From contig NW_004057897.1 of NCBI RefSeq assembly GCF_000277815.2, positions 62,001 to 126,000 of the forward strand: a stretch of 64,000 bases of DNA, in the 5' to 3' direction. The notes below the pieces were generated by a model, which had not been told where the DNA came from, ran no database searches, and saw only the letters and a list, made by a program, of their open reading frames with translations. A program made the translations under genes and the position numbers. Every line of letters starts with the position of its first letter. Positions within the stretch are counted from its first letter, which is position 1. Positions 42,908 through 51,734 of the stretch are shown piece after piece. This DNA is from Encephalitozoon hellem ATCC 50504. Taxonomy: Eukaryota; Microsporidia; Unikaryonidae.

Positions 42908-43522
42908 TCACAGAGTGTCACTCAGGTCATGGTAGTCTATGTCAAAGGAGCCATCGCCCTCTTTGTCGGACTCCTCAGACGTTCCGCCATTATTTCTAAA
43001 TAAATCGTTGGAGTCTAGAGCCTTTTCGTTAATCTTATGGATCCTCTGTACTTCTCTGATGTAGTTCTTGTCGTAGCAGCAATTTCCTAGCGAATTTCCA
43101 AACTGCCTCAGGGCCCTCTTGAGAGCATCAGTTGCTGCCTCTTTCTTTGCTTTTTCATATGCAGCTGCCTTGCTCCTCTGATTCTCTGCACTTCCAAATC
43201 CAATGTCCTCTCTGTATGTCCCGTCCTTCAGCATAACCCTGACAAGGCAGGACACACCTAGACTTATCTTCTTGTCTTCAGCCTCCTCGTAGTCCGTGGA
43301 GATGCTTCGTATCTCTGACGACCATCCGTTGAATCCAAAGATCCTATTGGCTAGGCTTATCACCTTCCACCCCTCGACATACGCTATCTTGGACATGTTG
43401 AACCCGGGCCTGTAGCTGATGAACTCGGGCCCAAGCTTCTGGCTGAGAAGCTTCGATATCTTCCTTACTCTCTTCCTACCAAATGCACTAGACTTCCAGC
43501 CTCTTGGTTCTTCTTCTCTCAT
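42908..43522 (-). CDS. RAD52: Rad52 recombination mediator, N-terminal domain only
   Basis: Rad52 anneals single strands and helps load Rad51. The 204-aa product has the conserved ring-forming domain: 'LLSQKLGPEFISYRPG', 'KIAYVEGWKVISLANRIFGFNGWSS' in part, 'GFGSAENQRSKAAAYEKAKK' and 'ATDALKRALRQFGNSLGNC'. The C-terminal half with RPA- and Rad51-binding sites of yeast Rad52 is missing; an acidic tail of about 35 residues remains. The frame is open to 43657 but the ATG at 43522 with GGGG upstream fits the domain. It is divergent from Sft2 (71 bp). Confidence 0.93.
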   Translation of the reverse strand: MREEEPRGWKSSAFGRKRVRKISKLLSQKLGPEFISYRPGFNMSKIAYVEGWKVISLANRIFGFNGWSSEIRSISTDYEEAEDKKISLGVSCLVRVMLKDGTYREDIGFGSAENQRSKAAAYEKAKKEAATDALKRALRQFGNSLGNCCYDKNYIREVQRIHKINEKALDSNDLFRNNGGTSEESDKEGDGSFDIDYHDLSDTL

Positions 43523-43593
43523 AATACCCCTTAAAGGACATGCATTTCCGAAACAAGAACAAATAAATATTTCTCTTGCAAGGGGCAACAAAA

Positions 43594-44109
43594 ATGGATC
43601 CTCTCGTAAGTGCATTGAAGGCAAGAGAAAGCAAGACATTTTGCAGCCCGATTCCACATAGATACGAGCAGATGTTCAAGTCAAAGAAGTACGATCTCGA
43701 GCACTTTGGGATGACGTTCTTCCAGCGTGCGGTGTGCTTTTCGGCATGCCTGGGCTTGGGAATCCTCTCGTTCCTCTACAGCATGTTCAAAATAGTTCGG
43801 CTCTCGCCGTCCGGATTTATACTTCCTTACACCATCTCGAACTTCTTGTTCTTCATCATGTTTGGATTTCTTCTCGGATTCAGATCGTATCTCGAAGGGC
43901 TTTTCTCAAAGAAGAAACGCTTCCACAGCTCGTGGTTCGTCGGGTGCACGTTCCTAACCCTATATGTTGTTCTGAAGTATGACAGATACTTGCTCAATCT
44001 GGCGTTCTGCTTTGTCCAGGTGACGTCATTCATTATGTTTTCACTGACGTTTGTTCCTGGAGGAACCTCAGGCATGTCCAGCATGGTCAATATGTTCTTC
44101 AAAAAATAA
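43594..44109 (+). CDS. SFT2: Sft2/Got1-family Golgi transport membrane protein
   Basis: Tetra-spanning protein that helps vesicle fusion at the Golgi. The 171-aa product has four hydrophobic segments (about 48-68, 75-97, 110-130 and 132-152), the start 'MTFFQRAVCFSACLGLGIL' and the family end 'FIMFSLTFVPGGTSGMSSM' (Y/F-x-P-G-G-x-x-G-M). The frame begins at a TTG; the ATG at 43594 is used. An early GTAAGT is part of the coding sequence and is not an intron, because splicing would break the frame. Confidence 0.85.
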   Translation: MDPLVSALKARESKTFCSPIPHRYEQMFKSKKYDLEHFGMTFFQRAVCFSACLGLGILSFLYSMFKIVRLSPSGFILPYTISNFLFFIMFGFLLGFRSYLEGLFSKKKRFHSSWFVGCTFLTLYVVLKYDRYLLNLAFCFVQVTSFIMFSLTFVPGGTSGMSSMVNMFFKK

Positions 44110-44185
44110 ATGCTTTCCAGCCTCTTTTGGTCTTGTCGGCCTTGAGCTCTGATACTTAAAAAACAGGCTTTTACAAAGGATTCAA

Positions 44186-44449
44186 TCATTTACTAGATAG
44201 AAAGGAGAATGCGATGGATAGCAGGACAACCATCAGGGCTATTGCGGCCTGGGGCAGTGACGAGCCAGGCACAAGCTTTGCAAGTATATGCAGAAGAAAT
44301 ACATTTGCAATGAAGATAAGAGATATCACAAGGACTTGCATCGGAGAAATCAGAAGCCTTGACGGCTGGTTATACAGTAGCTTATTAAGGTTGTTCTGTC
44401 TCTTCTTATACTGCTGAATCTGGTTCTTATTGCTTACTTGCTTCACCAT
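44186..44449 (-). CDS. small ER membrane protein resembling Sec61-beta, with an extra C-terminal segment
   Basis: The product is 87 aa. A hydrophilic N-terminus of about 33 residues precedes 'ISPMQVLVISLIFIANVFL', close to the Sec61-beta/Sbh1 membrane segment with its P-x-x-V-L-V-x-S-L-x-F-I pattern. Unlike Sec61-beta, which ends soon after its single segment, this protein continues into a second hydrophobic stretch (about 67-84). It may be a fused or extended Sec61-beta or a different small ER protein. Confidence 0.45.
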   Translation of the reverse strand: MVKQVSNKNQIQQYKKRQNNLNKLLYNQPSRLLISPMQVLVISLIFIANVFLLHILAKLVPGSSLPQAAIALMVVLLSIAFSFLSSK

Positions 44450-44517
44450 TTTGAGGGTTAAACATTCTTGATTTTAAGCCTTCGAAATGACCTGCGTGCC
44501 TTTGCTCAGTCCTGGCC

Positions 44518-45567
44518 CTAGAAATCCATGTCAAATCCAAACTGCAGCCTTTGAACTTGTCTATTGTTGGTCAAGGGAATCGCAAAGCTCACAGTCACCA
44601 CAGGGCCATCTTTCGATCTCATAACAGGGACACTTGCCCCCAACCCGACAGAGGCTCCAAGGCATTCATCGTCTTTGTATGAGCGTGACTTCGTGATCGA
44701 TCTGAGGCCATTCACTATGCTCCTCTTTTCAGATACATACCCTAACGACCAAAACACAAACCCTTTTGCTTCCCACCTACACACGCCCATTCTATGCGAT
44801 GCCTCGAGGAAGGAGTTTCCTCCGATCTTCAAGCCGCAATTGCTTGGAGATATGCTCATTCCTTTGTATCCTCTAATGTTTTCCCCAAGGTAGTATCTCT
44901 CTGCAATATGCGGCTCTCCAAGTATCAGCCCTGTGGAAAGGTGCATGTCCGTAAATAGGCTCCTTGCAAAAGACTTGCCTAGAACTATCTCGGCCTGTGT
45001 TTTCAAAAATAGCCTTGAGGACCGTGAATCGAAGATGCCGATCTTACTCCTGACGTCAATAGCCCCAAGTTTCTTCTTAATCTCCAGAAATGCCTGGTCT
45101 AGATATCCAATCCTCTCTTTTCCTGCACATATCTTCTGCTTTTCCATTTCAACCTCTAGACTTACACGGGTATGCGGGTATTCTTCGTGCGGAGACTTCA
45201 TCACATCTCTGGCCCCAAATATGCTGAGGAAGCTTAGAGACTTTCGAAGGATAGGCTTTGTAAATCTAAGACTCATGTCTCTCGAGGTGGACACAGAAAC
45301 CTCGAGGTTCTCTGCTCTTCTAAAGAGATTCGGAAGCTTTATCTTGAGGTATCCCTTCGGGACCCTCCCAGTTGTGTCTCCAGTAAACCTAATGCTCCTC
45401 TTCTCTTCAGTAACAGACAGTCCATCATCAGTCTCGGCTATTGCAGAAAAGATCCTGAGTCTCCTGAGCCTGCCCACAACCTCATCTATGCTGCTGTTCC
45501 TAGAAATCCCCTGGATCTTGTCTAAAAAGCCTTTGTCCGTTCTTTTTGCTCCTGTTATCTTGAACAT
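44518..45567 (-). CDS. SAM50: Sam50/Tob55 outer-membrane beta-barrel assembly protein of the mitosome
   Basis: Core of the SAM complex that inserts beta-barrel proteins. The 349-aa product has a short POTRA-like N-terminus and then an Omp85 barrel: 'KGYLKIKLPNLFRRAENLEV' opens the barrel, 'YLGENIRGYKGMSISP' is the L6-type loop with the conserved R-G-Y/F, and the last strand 'VQRLQFGFDMDF' is a beta-signal with terminal aromatic. No signal peptide is seen, as expected for an organelle protein. Together with Tom70 at 34.9 kb it shows that the mitosome import apparatus is kept. Confidence 0.8.
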   Translation of the reverse strand: MFKITGAKRTDKGFLDKIQGISRNSSIDEVVGRLRRLRIFSAIAETDDGLSVTEEKRSIRFTGDTTGRVPKGYLKIKLPNLFRRAENLEVSVSTSRDMSLRFTKPILRKSLSFLSIFGARDVMKSPHEEYPHTRVSLEVEMEKQKICAGKERIGYLDQAFLEIKKKLGAIDVRSKIGIFDSRSSRLFLKTQAEIVLGKSFARSLFTDMHLSTGLILGEPHIAERYYLGENIRGYKGMSISPSNCGLKIGGNSFLEASHRMGVCRWEAKGFVFWSLGYVSEKRSIVNGLRSITKSRSYKDDECLGASVGLGASVPVMRSKDGPVVTVSFAIPLTNNRQVQRLQFGFDMDF

Positions 45568-45663
45568 AGGATATCCTTTGGGGATTCCAATGTATTAAAT
45601 ATCGCCGGAATAACTCCAGAACTATCTAATTCATAAAACAGTCCACTCGAAATCTTTTAATAC

Positions 45664-46119
45664 TTAGATCCTGACATCTGTCTTGCAGAAGAGAACGTCT
45701 CTAATCCAGCCGACACGTGGGAAATAGCATCCGCGGAGCTCAAAGCAGGGGCTGTCAGAGAGGTCCCCCACAATGTCATACGTGCTCCTGAACACACCCA
45801 CAAGCTTCTTGGGGTCGTCACATCCAATAATTCTGCTCCAAATGATCTCCGACTTGTCTGCCTTCCCGCCATAAACAGCCCTTACATACACAAATATCTG
45901 CTTCAGGTTAAAATGGAATTGGTTCGAAAGATCGATGCTTGGCTCAAATAATACAACCTGCGTTCTTCCATATGCCTTGTACTCCCTTATTCTCAGATCA
46001 GACGCAGGTGGCGCTTTTGTCACAAAGAACGAAAACAGAAACACAGACAGAAGAAGGATGACTGTGGGGCTGAATGTAAACGACACCAATGCGTTGAGTC
46101 TTCTACCAGATGTCTTCAT
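45664..46119 (-). CDS. SPC3: signal peptidase complex subunit 3 (Spc3/SPC22/23)
   Basis: Required for ER signal peptide cleavage. The 151-aa product has one N-terminal membrane anchor (about 11-32, 'FSPTVILLLSVFLFSFF') and a lumenal beta-domain with 'FHFNLKQIFVYVRAVY' and 'SEIIWSRII', the conserved W-N-x-K-Q-L-F-V-Y and V-x-W-D-x-I-I blocks. The frame is open to 46218 but the ATG at 46119 has CCCC beside it and gives the normal start. The length is slightly less than yeast Spc3 (184 aa). Confidence 0.85.
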   Translation of the reverse strand: MKTSGRRLNALVSFTFSPTVILLLSVFLFSFFVTKAPPASDLRIREYKAYGRTQVVLFEPSIDLSNQFHFNLKQIFVYVRAVYGGKADKSEIIWSRIIGCDDPKKLVGVFRSTYDIVGDLSDSPCFELRGCYFPRVGWIRDVLFCKTDVRI

Positions 46120-46267
46120 CGGGGCACAACAAAATAATTCGAAAAAAAACAAGCACTCCTGTCCTACCATACAAGGCCTTATTAGAAACCATGCGACGCG
46201 CCTGTGGGTATTAATCAATACATTTATTGGACCTGGGATAATTTATCCGAGTATTGCAATGCCGTAA

Positions 46268-46666
46268 TTAATTTCCCATCTGGGAATGTGGTGAGCTGCT
46301 CAAGATCAACCACACAATATACTTCACAGGAATCGACAGATTGGTCACCATTTTGATCTTTGTTCTTCCCTCAATGTCTTGGCCCGCCTGAGATTCCTTC
46401 TTTTTGGCTCCCTTTGATACAAACCGGGTGTTCTGGAACCATATCTGCACTGTTCTTGGTGAAATGTTCAGCAGAATCGCCAGATTTAACCTTGTATCAT
46501 GCGAAGGATAGTGAGTAATCTCAAAGACTTTCTTCAGGACATCAACCTGCGTACGCGTCTTGTACTTGTATCCTATAAGCCCAAGATAGCTCTTCTCAGA
46601 CAGCCTCCTGAGCTTTATAAGCCCGGCAATCGCTTCGCCTTCCATCACCCATCTTGTATCCTTCAT
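46268..46666 (-). CDS. homeodomain transcription factor
   Basis: The 132-aa product carries a homeodomain at about residues 33-92: helix 1 'TRTQVDVLKKVFEITHYPSH', helix 2 'DTRLNLAILLN' and recognition helix 3 'SPRTVQIWFQNTRF' with the invariant W-F-x-N and a Thr in place of the usual Arg. Encephalitozoon genomes have about a dozen such genes. The C-terminus is short and basic then hydrophobic. The frame starts with GTG; the ATG at 46666 is used. Confidence 0.9.
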   Translation of the reverse strand: MKDTRWVMEGEAIAGLIKLRRLSEKSYLGLIGYKYKTRTQVDVLKKVFEITHYPSHDTRLNLAILLNISPRTVQIWFQNTRFVSKGAKKKESQAGQDIEGRTKIKMVTNLSIPVKYIVWLILSSSPHSQMGN

Positions 46667-46943
46667 ATGCACAAATCCCTGCCTTCCATTTTTTTATCTG
46701 ATGAATTGAGCAGATAAATTAAATCGTGAAGATTTCAACCGTATTAATTGTCCTCCGTGCTTGAAATACAGTCTCTCATCCACATCCGTCTATCCCCTCA
46801 GAGCCCTGTTCTTTATCTCTCCCCGCACAAAAGACCCACCTGTGCAGAAGTGCTCCCATCAAAGATGCATCCAGGCTATTTCCAGAAATATCCTATGCCC
46901 TCTTCAGTCCAGATTATGGATGCAAAAGCTCCCGTGTCCATAG
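46667..46943. other. 277-bp spacer between the divergent homeobox and phosphatase genes
   Basis: I see no supportable gene. A plus-strand frame of 70 codons (46748-46960) begins with TTG, has late ATGs only and no family motif. The spacer is longer than usual here and probably holds control sites of the homeobox gene. Confidence 0.4.
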
Positions 46944-47879
46944 ATGTATTTGATTTTTAGGCAATCCCTAATGAAGAAGTTTGCGTCCCGGCTTCTAAAT
47001 CTCGAGTTGCTTTCTGAGGCAGAGGTCCAGAGCATTTGCAACAAGGTGTCGGAGATCCTCATATGCGAGCCAAACATCCCAAACAAAAGGGCACCTGTCA
47101 TTGTTTGTGGAGACATCCATGGACAGTTCTTCGACCTGGTAAGCCTATTCAGGATTGATGGCATTCCTTCGAAAAAGAGATATGTCTTCCTTGGAGACTA
47201 CGTGGACAGAGGAAAAAACTCCCTTGAATGCATACTGTTTCTTTTTCTCTTAAAAATTCTGTATCCAGAGAACGTCACGCTTATAAGAGGAAACCATGAG
47301 CAGTCCACCATCAACAAGGTGTATGGATTCTACGAGGAGATCGCCGAGAAGTATGGCAGTCCAAAAATATGGAGGATGATCAACGAGGTATTTAACCTGC
47401 TTTGTGTTGGATGTTTGATTGATGGAAGAATACTATGTGTACATGGAGGGATATCTCCCAAGATCATGTCCCTGAACCAAATAAGAAGGCTGGACAGGCT
47501 GCTTCCCATCGGAGAAGGAAGCGAGTTTGCAGACATTCTCTGGGGAGATCCATACGACGGGAAGGGCTTCCAGCCTAGTCCCCGGGGGAGTGGATACCTT
47601 TACGGAGAGGATGTCGTGATGAGGTTTCTCGAGCTCAATGGACTTGCAAGCATTGTGAGATCGCATCAGCTTGTGATAGAGGGATACAAATTCCATTTCC
47701 CAGAGAGAAATGTGATTACTGTATGGAGTGCTCCAAACTATATGGGGAAGTGCGGAAATCCAGCAAGCATTCTGAGAATCAATGAGACATTGGATATTTC
47801 TGACAAGGACTTCTGCATATTCAAGTCCACACCACAGAAAAAGGAGTTTCTTGAAAAGCTTGAGGGATTTGATCTGTAA
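46944..47879 (+). CDS. PP2A-family Ser/Thr protein phosphatase catalytic subunit (PP2A/PP4/PP6 type)
   Basis: The 311-aa product has all metal and catalytic motifs: 'VCGDIHGQFFDLVSLF' (GDxHG), 'FLGDYVDRGKNSLE' (GDxVDRG), 'LIRGNHEQ' (GNHE), 'VHGGISP' and 'RSHQLVIEGYKFHF'. 'SAPNYMGKCGNPASI' replaces the usual N-Y-C-Y-R-C-G-N. The tail 'KLEGFDL' lacks the exact DYFL end of PP2A but keeps an aromatic near the C-terminus. The ATG at 46971, just after CCC, would give a product nine residues shorter with an unusually brief N-terminus; both are plausible starts. Confidence 0.9.
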   Translation: MYLIFRQSLMKKFASRLLNLELLSEAEVQSICNKVSEILICEPNIPNKRAPVIVCGDIHGQFFDLVSLFRIDGIPSKKRYVFLGDYVDRGKNSLECILFLFLLKILYPENVTLIRGNHEQSTINKVYGFYEEIAEKYGSPKIWRMINEVFNLLCVGCLIDGRILCVHGGISPKIMSLNQIRRLDRLLPIGEGSEFADILWGDPYDGKGFQPSPRGSGYLYGEDVVMRFLELNGLASIVRSHQLVIEGYKFHFPERNVITVWSAPNYMGKCGNPASILRINETLDISDKDFCIFKSTPQKKEFLEKLEGFDL

Positions 47880-47919
47880 ACGATATTCGAGTGATTTCTT
47901 TATTTGCACTATCCCATAG

Positions 47920-48741
47920 ATGTTTACCAGGCTTGGGACACCAGAGGAGGAACGAGAGGTCTGCATTCTCAAGGGGTATGCGATAAGGACTTCCAGAGGT
48001 GACATCAAACGGTTTCTGCGCCTTATGGAATACAGGATGCTTCCAAAGCATATAAAAAGAATCAAGCAGCGCCATGGGGACCTGCTTGTACTTGTTGACG
48101 TTGTGGAGGATGAAGATCCTATAGGCGATGTCATGAGTCTTGTAATGAAGATGACTAAAGAGGGATTTGGATCAGAACTTTCTTCTGGAGACCCAACCTC
48201 TCTTATTGAAACAGTGAGTATTCCTAAATATCAGCCATTAACAGATGTCCAGTACATAGAAAGCACAGCTCTCTGGCCATGCATCAGGTCGTCCAAGCCT
48301 ACAGAAGAGCTAGATGCTGAGTACACTAAGAATATGGTGAGAGAGATAATATCAAGAAGGAGTACTCCAATATGCTGCGGGCCCTGCATCATAGCAGATG
48401 GAGAGAAAATATTGTCTGCACATGAGGACACCGACAATGTTTTGGGCCATTCAATACTGAAGTGTGTCGAAGAAGTTAGCAAGGCCCAGATATCTTACCT
48501 GTGCACGGGCCTTGATGCATTTATATTCAGAGAACCCTGCTTGTCATGCTCGATGGCGTTTGTTCATGGGAGGATAAAAAGGGTTTTCTGCATCAATAAG
48601 GTTTCTGAAGGACCTTTTTCGAGCCTTAAAATCAATTATAACAGAAGCCTGAACCACAGGTATCCTGTTTATTTCATGAATGAAGACTGCAAAGACATTC
48701 AGCATATAAAAGACTGTGGAAAGGGCTCCTCCAATAAATAA
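47920..48741 (+). CDS. TAD3: tRNA adenosine deaminase subunit Tad3 (ADAT3)
   Basis: Non-catalytic partner of Tad2 that turns A34 into inosine in tRNAs. The 273-aa product has a cytidine-deaminase fold in its second half: 'GHSILKCVEEV' where an active enzyme would have H-A-E, then the zinc Cys pair in 'IFREPCLSCSMAFVHGRIKRVF' and the typical 'LNHRYPVYF' end. The missing catalytic Glu is what marks ADAT3. CCC precedes the ATG at 47920. It follows the phosphatase by 40 bp on the same strand. Confidence 0.88.
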   Translation: MFTRLGTPEEEREVCILKGYAIRTSRGDIKRFLRLMEYRMLPKHIKRIKQRHGDLLVLVDVVEDEDPIGDVMSLVMKMTKEGFGSELSSGDPTSLIETVSIPKYQPLTDVQYIESTALWPCIRSSKPTEELDAEYTKNMVREIISRRSTPICCGPCIIADGEKILSAHEDTDNVLGHSILKCVEEVSKAQISYLCTGLDAFIFREPCLSCSMAFVHGRIKRVFCINKVSEGPFSSLKINYNRSLNHRYPVYFMNEDCKDIQHIKDCGKGSSNK

Positions 48742-48772
48742 TAAAGCTTAAAAACCACCTATAATTGAAGGT

Positions 48773-49924
48773 TTAATGGATTTCTGGGGCAACCTCGGCC
48801 TTCTTGGCTCCATAGAATGCCCTCTTCTCTTCGCTTGTCTGGAATCGCCCATGCCCTATCTTCGACGATGTGTCAACAAACTTGATCACAAGCTCCTCGC
48901 TGGGCTTCTGCATGCTAAGGCTCTTTCGTAGCGTCACAACCCTCTTCCGGGGCCCGACAACAGCCCCTTTCACCATGATAAAGTCGTTCTTCACCTCTCC
49001 ATAGTGAGGGAACCCTCCCATGGGAGAAATAAACTTCTCGGTCAGGTCAAACTCAGTCCTGATGCTGCTGCTTCCATTCCCAACCATGTACACCCTCTTG
49101 TTCTTCTCCGTCCTTCTATGGAATCCCATCTGCCCCGCCCGTGCAACAGAGTACATCACACGGCTTGGATGCCATGCACCAATACATGCAACCTTTCGGA
49201 TCCCCTTTCGCGACTTCCGGGGCTGCTTTCGCACTCCAAACCTCTTCACAGTCCCTTGGAACCCCTTTCCCTTCGTCACTCCAATAACGTCAATATTCTC
49301 GTTCTCTCCAAACACATCTCCAACATGGACCTCCTTCTCAAGCATATTCAGAGCCCAGTCCACCTTCTCAGAGATGCTTCCTCCGTTCACCTGGATCTCG
49401 GCAATGTGTGCCTTCTTCAGCCCAAGCTTCTTGATCAGCCCAGGCTGCGTCTGCACAAGAACCCTTACACACTCGGCCCTCTTCTTGATCTCAGAAATCC
49501 TAGACTCAGAATCCTCACTGGCACAGAACCCCTTGCTGTTCCCCTTCTCCACATAGTTGTTCCCAAACATCCTGCGGAGAACCCCGTCGCTCACATAGGA
49601 TGCAAGAACAATCGGCAGCCTGCGTAGCCCGGTAACCGTCCTCTCATACCCAACTATCCCATACACAACCATCGGCGGCGCCTCAAGTATGGTCACTGCA
49701 TCCATCACCTCACGCGAAAGCTGCTTGTTCTTTGCAACCTGTGTCTTTGTCCTGATCACATGTGTCATCCCAGCCTTGTACCCCATGAACCCAGTGAGGT
49801 GCACAGGCTGCGAGCTGTCGTCGGCGGGAAATGCCCCTGCAGACGGCCTGATTGTCTTCGACCTCTTTCTCGGGCAGAACTGTAAAGATCCATGTCTCGG
49901 TGCATTGAACTTCCTACAGCTCAT
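48773..49924 (-). CDS. RPL3: 60S ribosomal protein L3 (uL3)
   Basis: Peptidyl-transferase-centre protein. The 383-aa product begins '[20 protein letters not shown]' like all eukaryotic L3, includes '[13 protein letters not shown]', '[19 protein letters not shown]' and '[18 protein letters not shown]'. It is full length (yeast 387), with no intron. AAATTT and CCC motifs upstream fit strong expression. No other ribosomal protein gene is in the window. Confidence 0.98.
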   Translation of the reverse strand: MSCRKFNAPRHGSLQFCPRKRSKTIRPSAGAFPADDSSQPVHLTGFMGYKAGMTHVIRTKTQVAKNKQLSREVMDAVTILEAPPMVVYGIVGYERTVTGLRRLPIVLASYVSDGVLRRMFGNNYVEKGNSKGFCASEDSESRISEIKKRAECVRVLVQTQPGLIKKLGLKKAHIAEIQVNGGSISEKVDWALNMLEKEVHVGDVFGENENIDVIGVTKGKGFQGTVKRFGVRKQPRKSRKGIRKVACIGAWHPSRVMYSVARAGQMGFHRRTEKNKRVYMVGNGSSSIRTEFDLTEKFISPMGGFPHYGEVKNDFIMVKGAVVGPRKRVVTLRKSLSMQKPSEELVIKFVDTSSKIGHGRFQTSEEKRAFYGAKKAEVAPEIH

Positions 49925-49931
49925 TTAGTAA

Positions 49932-49943
49932 GGGCGCAAATTT
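49932..49943 (-). promoter_or_regulatory. AAATTT- and CCC-like motifs before RPL3
   Basis: On the minus strand AAATTT (49938-49943) and CCC (49932-49934) lie 8-19 bases upstream of the RPL3 ATG at 49924. The pair occurs in front of several genes here and is the typical microsporidian promoter/start context. Confidence 0.65.
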
Positions 49944-50062
49944 TTCGCATTAAGCAATGCTCTCCGGGAAACATTCAATTGTTGTTGAGGCATCGCATGT
50001 CCCATTGATCTCCCCGAAATGTACCATCATCCACTTGATGCAGGGAATTTTCTACCCTACAG

Positions 50063-50344
50063 ATGAACTTCCGCCCAGAATACAAGGAATACTTCAAGCA
50101 GGGATCAACAGCAAAAATATATGACGGAGTATTTGAGGACATGGGATTCTACGACGAGGTGGATATAAAGGAATTCAAGTACAATAAGGAGGACGAGACA
50201 TTTTACTATCCATGTCCTTGTGGGGACAACTTCGAGATATCTCTGGAAGATCTGAGGAATGGAGAGGTTGTTGCAAGATGCCCGTCGTGTTCGTTGATAA
50301 TCTGTACAGTGTATGAGGCCGAGGACCTTGAGGCATATTTCTGA
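50063..50344 (+). CDS. DPH3: diphthamide/Elongator cofactor Dph3 (Kti11), with N-terminal extension
   Basis: Small zinc protein that donates electrons for diphthamide on EF-2 and for Elongator tRNA modification. The CSL zinc finger is complete: '[17 protein letters not shown]' and '[19 protein letters not shown]' supply four Cys. The family normally starts near 'YDEVDI'; the ATG at 50063 adds 26 residues before that, while an ATG at 50141 would give the standard length. CCC lies before 50063 and not before 50141, so the longer form is listed. Deoxyhypusine synthase in this window also modifies a translation factor. Confidence 0.88.
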   Translation: MNFRPEYKEYFKQGSTAKIYDGVFEDMGFYDEVDIKEFKYNKEDETFYYPCPCGDNFEISLEDLRNGEVVARCPSCSLIICTVYEAEDLEAYF

Positions 50345-50429
50345 TGCCTAATGAGGCTGGTGACATGGATTCCTTCTTACTGCCTTTGTGTAATCTTCTA
50401 AACTTAAACCCATAGTTGCGTGGACCCAA

Positions 50430-51179
50430 ATGGTAAAAAAGCAGCAGGAAGCCAAGCAGAAATCCACTAGAGATTTGAGGAAGGAGTTGGAAGAAAAGGC
50501 ATTTGGACTGAAGAACAAGAAGCAGAAGGCGGCCATTCTGAAGCAGATTGAGAGCCTTAATCTTAAGGAGCAGCTGGAAAAGAAAGAGAAGATGAAAAGG
50601 GAGGAGAAGAAGAATATTCCTGTGAAGCAGGTGATTCCTGTGGGCGTTGATCCAAAGACAATCCAGTGTGTCAACTTCCTGAACAAAGTGTGCACAGAGG
50701 GAGATGCATGTAAGTTTGCACACGGAGAAGTCAAGAAGGTTGAGAAACCAAAGGAAGAGAGTGTACCTTCAGGGCCAAAACGCATATGCCAGTTTCTTAT
50801 TGATGCTCTGAATTCTGGCGAGTATAACGGCAGTTGGAAGTGTCCGTTCCCAAAGTGTAATGACATCCACAGGCTGGTGGATATCAAAGAAAACGCGCAG
50901 GTTGAGCTGAGCCTTGAGGAGTACATTGAACTGTCTAGGCAGTCCTTACCAGAGAAGCTGACGCCTCTAACTGAAGAGACATTCAAGCAATGGAAGATTA
51001 GAAAGCAAAGAGAGGAGAAGGAACATGCTAGAAAGGTTAAGGCTCTTGCAACAGGCACGAAGGGAATAGAATTGTTTGAGACAAGGAGAGATTTGTTCAA
51101 GGATGACGAGGAGGCAGGAGAACTAGACTATACAGAGAGATGCTATTCTGAGTCAGAGAGTGAAGAGGGCCCCAAATAA
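50430..51179 (+). CDS. TMA46: CCCH zinc-finger protein ZC3H15/Tma46 (DRG family regulatory protein 1)
   Basis: Binds and stabilises the translational GTPase DRG1/Rbg1. The 249-aa product has the basic N-terminus 'MVKKQQEAKQKSTRDLRKEL', one canonical CCCH finger 'CVNFLNKVCTEGDACKFAH', a second Cys-rich unit 'WKCPFPKCNDIH', and the C-terminal acidic DFRP domain with 'ELSLEEYIELSRQSLPEKLT'. Order is the same as in yeast Tma46 (345 aa). CCC lies before the ATG. An RWDD1/Gir2-like gene, the partner type of DRG2, is at 57.4 kb. Confidence 0.85.
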   Translation: MVKKQQEAKQKSTRDLRKELEEKAFGLKNKKQKAAILKQIESLNLKEQLEKKEKMKREEKKNIPVKQVIPVGVDPKTIQCVNFLNKVCTEGDACKFAHGEVKKVEKPKEESVPSGPKRICQFLIDALNSGEYNGSWKCPFPKCNDIHRLVDIKENAQVELSLEEYIELSRQSLPEKLTPLTEETFKQWKIRKQREEKEHARKVKALATGTKGIELFETRRDLFKDDEEAGELDYTERCYSESESEEGPK

Positions 51180-51193
51180 ATACTTTATTCCCA

Positions 51194-51580
51194 TCAGTCT
51201 TTGCTGTGAGGTAAGAAATCTTCCTCGCAGCCTCCATAGTCTTCTATATCGAAGCCCCACTTCTTAAGGGGAAAGGCCTTGAATATCTCAAGCGGAGGTA
51301 TACTATATTGATTGCACAGTATTGATATGCATTCGGAAATACATTCTTTCCACCTTTCTATTACGCTTTCTAAGTCACCATGTGTTTCTCTAAATTGTCT
51401 CATCATCCTTAACTTCCTATTGATATCTTTCTGAATGAACAGTGGGTCTTTGAACTGATCCGAATATCTTCTTCTTCTTGTTACCTTCTGGACATCTCCC
51501 TTGAGCTTATAGAACGTCTTTCCATCGATCTGTAGCTCACGATAATCCTCTGGATTTTCTGGCTTGCTAGCAGTGTACAT
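51194..51580 (-). CDS. SFR1: Sfr1/Mei5-like recombination accessory protein
   Basis: The Swi5-Sfr1 complex stabilises Rad51 (and Dmc1) filaments. The 128-aa product matches the C-terminal core of Sfr1: a basic coiled segment ('DINRKLRMMRQFRE'), then 'DLESVIERWKECISECISIL' and 'SIPPLEIFKAFPLKKWGFDI' ending 'CEEDF', in line with SFR1's L-L-I-K-K-W-R-S-C-S-Q and Y-N-x-x-E-E-E-F. The frame is open to 51847 but the ATG at 51580 with adjacent CCC avoids a hydrophobic non-conserved extension and overlap with the cyclin gene. No Swi5 gene is visible here. Confidence 0.6.
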   Translation of the reverse strand: MYTASKPENPEDYRELQIDGKTFYKLKGDVQKVTRRRRYSDQFKDPLFIQKDINRKLRMMRQFRETHGDLESVIERWKECISECISILCNQYSIPPLEIFKAFPLKKWGFDIEDYGGCEEDFLPHSKD

Positions 51581-51734
51581 TGAGGGAGCGTGGATACAGG
51601 AATATTTTACCGCTGACAGGACATTACTCCAAGCCACCCAAGTCGCTGCACCTGTGTTTTCTAGACAAGAATATTGATTAAGTTCTCCCGCCAATATAAG
51701 AAATGTTTTTATAGGCAAAAGGGAGCCTGAAGAG

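Noticed and set aside
43606..43646. GTAAGT near the start of Sft2 as a 41-nt intron
   Set aside because: Splicing would shift the frame and destroy the Sft2 protein, and the 3' end lacks the TAATTTTAG-type motif.
46748..46960. 70-codon plus-strand frame before the PP2A-type gene
   Set aside because: It has no early ATG and no recognisable motif. A chance HPGYF string briefly suggested L27a, but the flanks do not match.
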